A DNA stretch of 64,000 nt, taken from contig NZ_JAVDQG010000004.1 in the NCBI RefSeq assembly GCF_031454155.1, positions 310,001-374,000 on the forward strand. Direction: 5' to 3'. Below the pieces are notes generated by a model that had not been told where the DNA came from, did no database searches, and was given only the letters and a program-made list of their open reading frames with translations. Positions within the stretch are counted from its first letter, which is position 1. Each line of letters begins with the position of its first letter. Below are positions 61,287-64,000 of this stretch, one piece after another. The stretch comes from Desmospora profundinema (GTDB lineage: Bacteria > Bacillota > Bacilli > Thermoactinomycetales > DSM-45169). Both the position numbers and the translations under genes were made by a program.

Positions 61287-61517
61287 AAGCCTATTTTCGA
61301 AACCCCCTGAAACGACACCGGAATGCCGCGGCTCTATTTCTATCATCCCAGCGGCTTAGGTGTCAGGATATAATCCAAAATGGGATGATCATGACATCCA
61401 TTTTCAAGCAAAAAAAGACGGAATTTATAAGAACAAGACGGCTTTATGGTACCATACCCGCTTTAGATCGTCTACAAACGGGGAGGAACAGAAAGGCAGG
61501 ATTCCCCTAATAAATAA

Positions 61518-61556
61518 ACCAGAGAGCCGCTCTGCCGAGTGAGCCGCCCCCTGGTT
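61518..61556 (-). terminator. Weak hairpin at the end of the coat gene
   Basis: On the minus strand AACCAGGGGG...CTGGTT with T-rich tail (TTTATTTATT). Between here and 61286 there is no supported gene. Confidence 0.45.
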
Positions 61557-61564
61557 CCTGATGA

Positions 61565-61903
61565 TCAGGAGTAAGGAAACTGGGTTTGATAGTTACTGAA
61601 CTGCTGGTAGGTTTGTTGTATTTTTTGCATGTCAGCGGGGTCCGTTTTATACCACCCCTTGGCGGCCATGGCGTTGTACACATCCCGTTGGGCCTGGTGC
61701 AGGTTGGTCAATATGTTCATCTGCATCTGGTACAGCGTGTCGTTGCTTGCCTCATTTACGGCGACATTGTAAGCAACGTTCATATACTTGATCATGGCGA
61801 GAACATCATTGATCCGGTCACGATCATTCATCTCCGGTCCTTTTACCTGGGGAAGTCCGGTGGATTGCTGAGGAGTGGCTTGCTGTTGGTTTTGTTGCTG
61901 CAT
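61565..61903 (-). CDS. Spore coat protein, CotF family
   Basis: 112 residues from ATG 61903 behind AAAGGAGG. Gln-rich N-terminus, then a two-helix bundle of the CotF kind (DRDRINDVLAMIKYMNVAYNVAVNEASNDTLYQMQMNILTNLHQAQRDVYNAM) and an aromatic tail (GWYKTDP, QFSNYQTQFPYS). Confidence 0.85.
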   Translation of the reverse strand: MQQQNQQQATPQQSTGLPQVKGPEMNDRDRINDVLAMIKYMNVAYNVAVNEASNDTLYQMQMNILTNLHQAQRDVYNAMAAKGWYKTDPADMQKIQQTYQQFSNYQTQFPYS

Positions 61904-61919
61904 GGACGGTTTTCCTCCT

Positions 61920-62165
61920 TTATTGAGATAGACTGGGGTTAACGCCGGCTTGAGCCTGGGGGGGCGCAGCCATGGTTGCGTGAGGATCCAGATGGGTAAG
62001 AATTTGCTGGTAATGCTGTTGATGCATTCGTCCTACTTGGTCGATCAGCTGTTTGATCTGTGGATCTTGACTTTCCTGAGCATAGTGGTGGCATTTCTTG
62101 AATGCCAACAGTTCCCAGGAAAGCTCGTCTTTCAAATAGTTCAGGTCTTTGGTTGAAAGCTGCAT
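61920..62165 (-). CDS. Small CotF-associated coat protein
   Basis: 81 residues from ATG 62165 with GGGAGG upstream. Helical, with KDLNYLKDELSWELLAFKKCHHYAQESQDPQIKQLIDQVGRMHQQHYQQILTHL, the ferritin-like half of coat proteins related to CotF, and an Ala/Gln tail. It lies 16 bases before the CotF-like gene and is probably co-transcribed with it. Confidence 0.75.
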   Translation of the reverse strand: MQLSTKDLNYLKDELSWELLAFKKCHHYAQESQDPQIKQLIDQVGRMHQQHYQQILTHLDPHATMAAPPQAQAGVNPSLSQ

Positions 62166-62228
62166 CGTTTTTCCTCCCTTTCCAGTAGTGGATTCGCTTT
62201 CATTGTTTGAAGATCCCCTCCTTTTCAT

Positions 62229-62284
62229 GCATAGCGAGACCCGCGAACGAAGTGAGCGAGGCGAGACTTGTGCCGGTGAGTGCA
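62229..62284 (-). repeat. Solitary inner repeat module, copy G
   Basis: GCATAGCGAGACC...GGCGAGACTTGTG...GAGTGCA in reverse orientation, without outer MITE arms, between the coat gene and the yutE-like gene. Confidence 0.75.
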
Positions 62285-62354
62285 TCCCCGAGTCCGTCGG
62301 AGGCTGGGTTATAATAGACAAGGATGAAACGGAATTTGTAAGGAGTGTGGGTGC

Positions 62355-62801
62355 ATGGTATACCAAGTGGACACCGCCCGGATCCAGTCCCAGCTGGCTT
62401 ATCTGGACCGTTGTTGCCGGGTACTGGATGAGGTGGGGAATGCAACGGACGATGCTTCATTTTTTGCCGCTTCACGTGCGTTACATATCGGGGTGGAATG
62501 TGTGATCGACGTGGGGAGTGTCATGATCGATGGATTTATTATGCGTGATCCGGGAGGGTATGAAGACATCATCGACATCATGGAGGATGAGCGGGTGATC
62601 CCGCAGGAGGGGGTGCGGCGCCTAAAACGGCTGGTGGCGCTCCGGGATCGGTTAGCCCGTCATTATACCGGAGTGGAACAACAGGAAGTGGTAACGGCAA
62701 TCCGGGAGGGGAGAGAAATGTTCCCGACGTTTATCTCCTGGGTAAACCGTTACCTGAAGCAAGAACTGGGAGCGCAATGGGATGGGGGAGACAGGAGGTG
62801 A
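62355..62801 (+). CDS. yutE: YutE/DUF86 (HepT-like) protein
   Basis: 148 residues from ATG 62355, with AGGAG nine bases upstream. DUF86/HepT fold: ALHIGVECVIDVGSVMIDGFIMRDPGGYEDIIDIM, RLVALRDRLARHYTGV. In HepT toxins an R-x(4-6)-H-x-Y motif is catalytic; here R-DRLAR-HY is close but not exact, and no MNT partner lies beside it. Most like B. subtilis YutE. It overlaps the next gene by GTGA. Confidence 0.85.
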   Translation: MVYQVDTARIQSQLAYLDRCCRVLDEVGNATDDASFFAASRALHIGVECVIDVGSVMIDGFIMRDPGGYEDIIDIMEDERVIPQEGVRRLKRLVALRDRLARHYTGVEQQEVVTAIREGREMFPTFISWVNRYLKQELGAQWDGGDRR

Positions 62802-63349
62802 ACTACCTCTTACTCCCCGTTTCCCGTTTTGTTGAAGACATGGGGCGTCGGGTCATTCCCAGTCCGGCCGCCGGAAGCAGTCTCGCTCTCTCCCTGGCGA
62901 TGGGCTGTTCCCTGTTGGAGTTGTTGGTGGCTGAGATGGTGGATAAGAAGACCGTTCCAGCAGACTGCCGCCCTGCCGAAGATTTGGTTCAGCTGCAAAA
63001 ATGGCGCCGCTGCGGGGAACGGTTAATCGATGCCGACATCCGGGCAGTGGAAACGATGGTGAGGAACCCGGAAGCGTTGTCGGATCCGGAATGGCTGAAG
63101 CCGATGTTGGAATTGGTCCGGGTGGCGGAGCAGGCGGCTGAACTGGCATTGACCTACCTCCCGGTTCACTCTGCCAAACAGAGTGACACCCTGGTCGCCT
63201 TTCTCCACTTTCGTACCGCCTACTGGGGCGGCTGCCAGATTATTATCGCCAACACGGATACTTTCAACCTGCCCTGCCCCGTTTCATCCGATTGGAGTGA
63301 ACGGGTGGATAAATGGGATCGGGCCCTTAACCGGTGTATGGGAGGTTGA
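62798..63349 (+). CDS. Cyclodeaminase/cyclohydrolase (FTCD-C) family protein
   Basis: 183 residues from GTG 62798 in a GTGA overlap, with GGGGGAGA upstream. An all-helical FTCD_C-like fold: SPAAGSSLALSLAMGCSLLELLVAEMV, then long amphipathic helices with VDKWDRALNRCMGG at the end. Family members act on formimino- or methenyl-tetrahydrofolate, or are of unknown role. Assignment is by overall pattern. Confidence 0.7.
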   Translation: MNYLLLPVSRFVEDMGRRVIPSPAAGSSLALSLAMGCSLLELLVAEMVDKKTVPADCRPAEDLVQLQKWRRCGERLIDADIRAVETMVRNPEALSDPEWLKPMLELVRVAEQAAELALTYLPVHSAKQSDTLVAFLHFRTAYWGGCQIIIANTDTFNLPCPVSSDWSERVDKWDRALNRCMGG

Positions 63350-63433
63350 TCGGTAGCCTTTTCTATCTCTGGGAAGATCGCTTCATTTCCAAGACAGGTT
63401 CAGGTAAAATAAGGGGAGGAAGGTGAGGCCTCC

Positions 63434-64000
63434 ATGAAACAACAATCATCCACGCGCAATCAGATTCTCACCATGTTGAAGATGGATGCTCCTCTGACTG
63501 TCAGCCAGATGGCCGAAAGGCTGGGGATCACGGAAATGGCGGTCAGGCGTCATCTGAACACGCTGGAGCGGGACCATCTGGTCCAGTCCCGACTGTTGCG
63601 CCAATCGATGGGACGGCCGTCGAGCCAGTATGAGTTGACAGATCAATCGGAAGGACACTTCCCCAAACGATACCGGGTCTTCACATTGGACTTGTTGGAG
63701 GATCTGGAAGCCGTGGACGGAACGGAAAAAGTAAAACAGCTGTTTGAACGACGGCGGGATCGGCTTGCCGAGCAATATCGTCATTGTTTCTCCGGAAAAA
63801 CACTGAAAGAACGGGTGCGGGTGCTTGCTGACCTCCAGGATCAAAAAGGGTATATGGTGAAATGGCGCCAGCTGGAATCCCGTGAATTTGTATTAACGGA
63901 AAATAACTGCCCGATCGCCGAGGTTGCGGATCGCTACCCGCAAGCCTGTGAGTGTGAGATGAGTTTTTTCCGAACCATGTTGGATGCAGATGTGCAACGG
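63434..64000 (+). CDS. HTH transcriptional regulator, SufR-like (partial at window end)
   Basis: At least 189 residues from ATG 63434; the window ends inside the gene. A winged helix at 8-65 (QILTMLKMDAPLTVSQMAERLGITEMAVRRHL, NTLERDHLV) is followed by a C-terminal domain with CPIAEVADRYPQACECE near 170. The C-x12-C-x-C spacing is the iron-sulphur cluster pattern of the SufR family. Such regulators sense cluster status. The gene has no downstream partner visible here. Confidence 0.8.
   Translation, partial: MKQQSSTRNQILTMLKMDAPLTVSQMAERLGITEMAVRRHLNTLERDHLVQSRLLRQSMGRPSSQYELTDQSEGHFPKRYRVFTLDLLEDLEAVDGTEKVKQLFERRRDRLAEQYRHCFSGKTLKERVRVLADLQDQKGYMVKWRQLESREFVLTENNCPIAEVADRYPQACECEMSFFRTMLDADVQR

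Noticed and set aside
61360-61542. 60-codon plus-strand frame before the coat genes
   Set aside because: No ribosome binding site and no recognisable pattern.

Overview
The window reads as a chromosomal stretch of an endospore-forming Gram-positive bacterium of the Bacillales with moderately high GC, most like the Thermoactinomycetaceae. The grounds are sporulation and germination genes (a gerA/gerB/gerC-type operon, CotF-like coat proteins, yunA, yunB, a YhcN/YlaJ lipoprotein), low-GC Gram-positive regulatory sites (CtsR, FapR, FadR-type and cre boxes), strong AGGAGG ribosome binding sites, and a lipA/yutC/yutD/yutE neighbourhood recalled from Bacillus subtilis. The genus assignment is inference. 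No rRNA, tRNA or CRISPR was seen.

Layout. 1-4186: tail of an unknown gene, an ECF-type promoter with an anti-sigma gene but no visible sigma gene, then a cytosine-permease-like transporter coupled to a YqcI/YcgG protein. 4394-10925: six tightly overlapping genes (FabH/OleA-like ketosynthase, ATP-grasp, OleD-like dehydrogenase, metallo-beta-lactamase fold, adenylate-forming enzyme, GNAT/FemAB-like transferase) behind a FadR-type operator, which looks like an uncharacterised acyl-derived biosynthetic pathway. 11063-14437: a toxin-antitoxin pair, DinB protein, a YjzC-like gene with ATA where its start codon should be, a membrane protein and IS200/IS605 relics. 14438-18123: amidohydrolase, then clpE with two CtsR boxes and a repeat element inside its leader. 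18215-24241: cstA with a cre site, a small CC-ending protein and an ArsA ATPase, then a CitA/DcuS-type two-component system. 24425-27972: type III polyketide synthase plus methyltransferase (bpsAB-like), ChaB-like protein, AzlCD and a dead SDR gene. 27964-33216 (minus): germinant receptor operon and a secreted M28 aminopeptidase. 33418-38542: molybdopterin oxidoreductase, acyltransferase and a degenerate two-domain ThyX relative. 39247-46433: yunB and a complete oligopeptide ABC transporter. 46558-51272: FapR-controlled fabH, a TipA-like MerR regulator, a decayed tnpB element, an MBL hydrolase and a glutaredoxin. 51589-54984: two tandem Na+-dependent transporters, each with a tiny MetS-like partner. 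55079-64000: yunA, lipA, yutC-, yutD- and yutE-like genes, small conserved proteins, coat proteins, an FTCD-C protein and a partial SufR-like regulator.

A nested repeat family runs through the window. An outer palindromic MITE-like element of 147 bp occurs without insert at 38588 and 40179. Four longer copies (11722, 12613, 17854, 42502) carry an extra ~53-bp inner module flanked by GCA, and that module also occurs on its own (276, 38815, 62229). Copies sit in the clpE leader, at the stop codon of oppF, and just past the yjzC-like gene.
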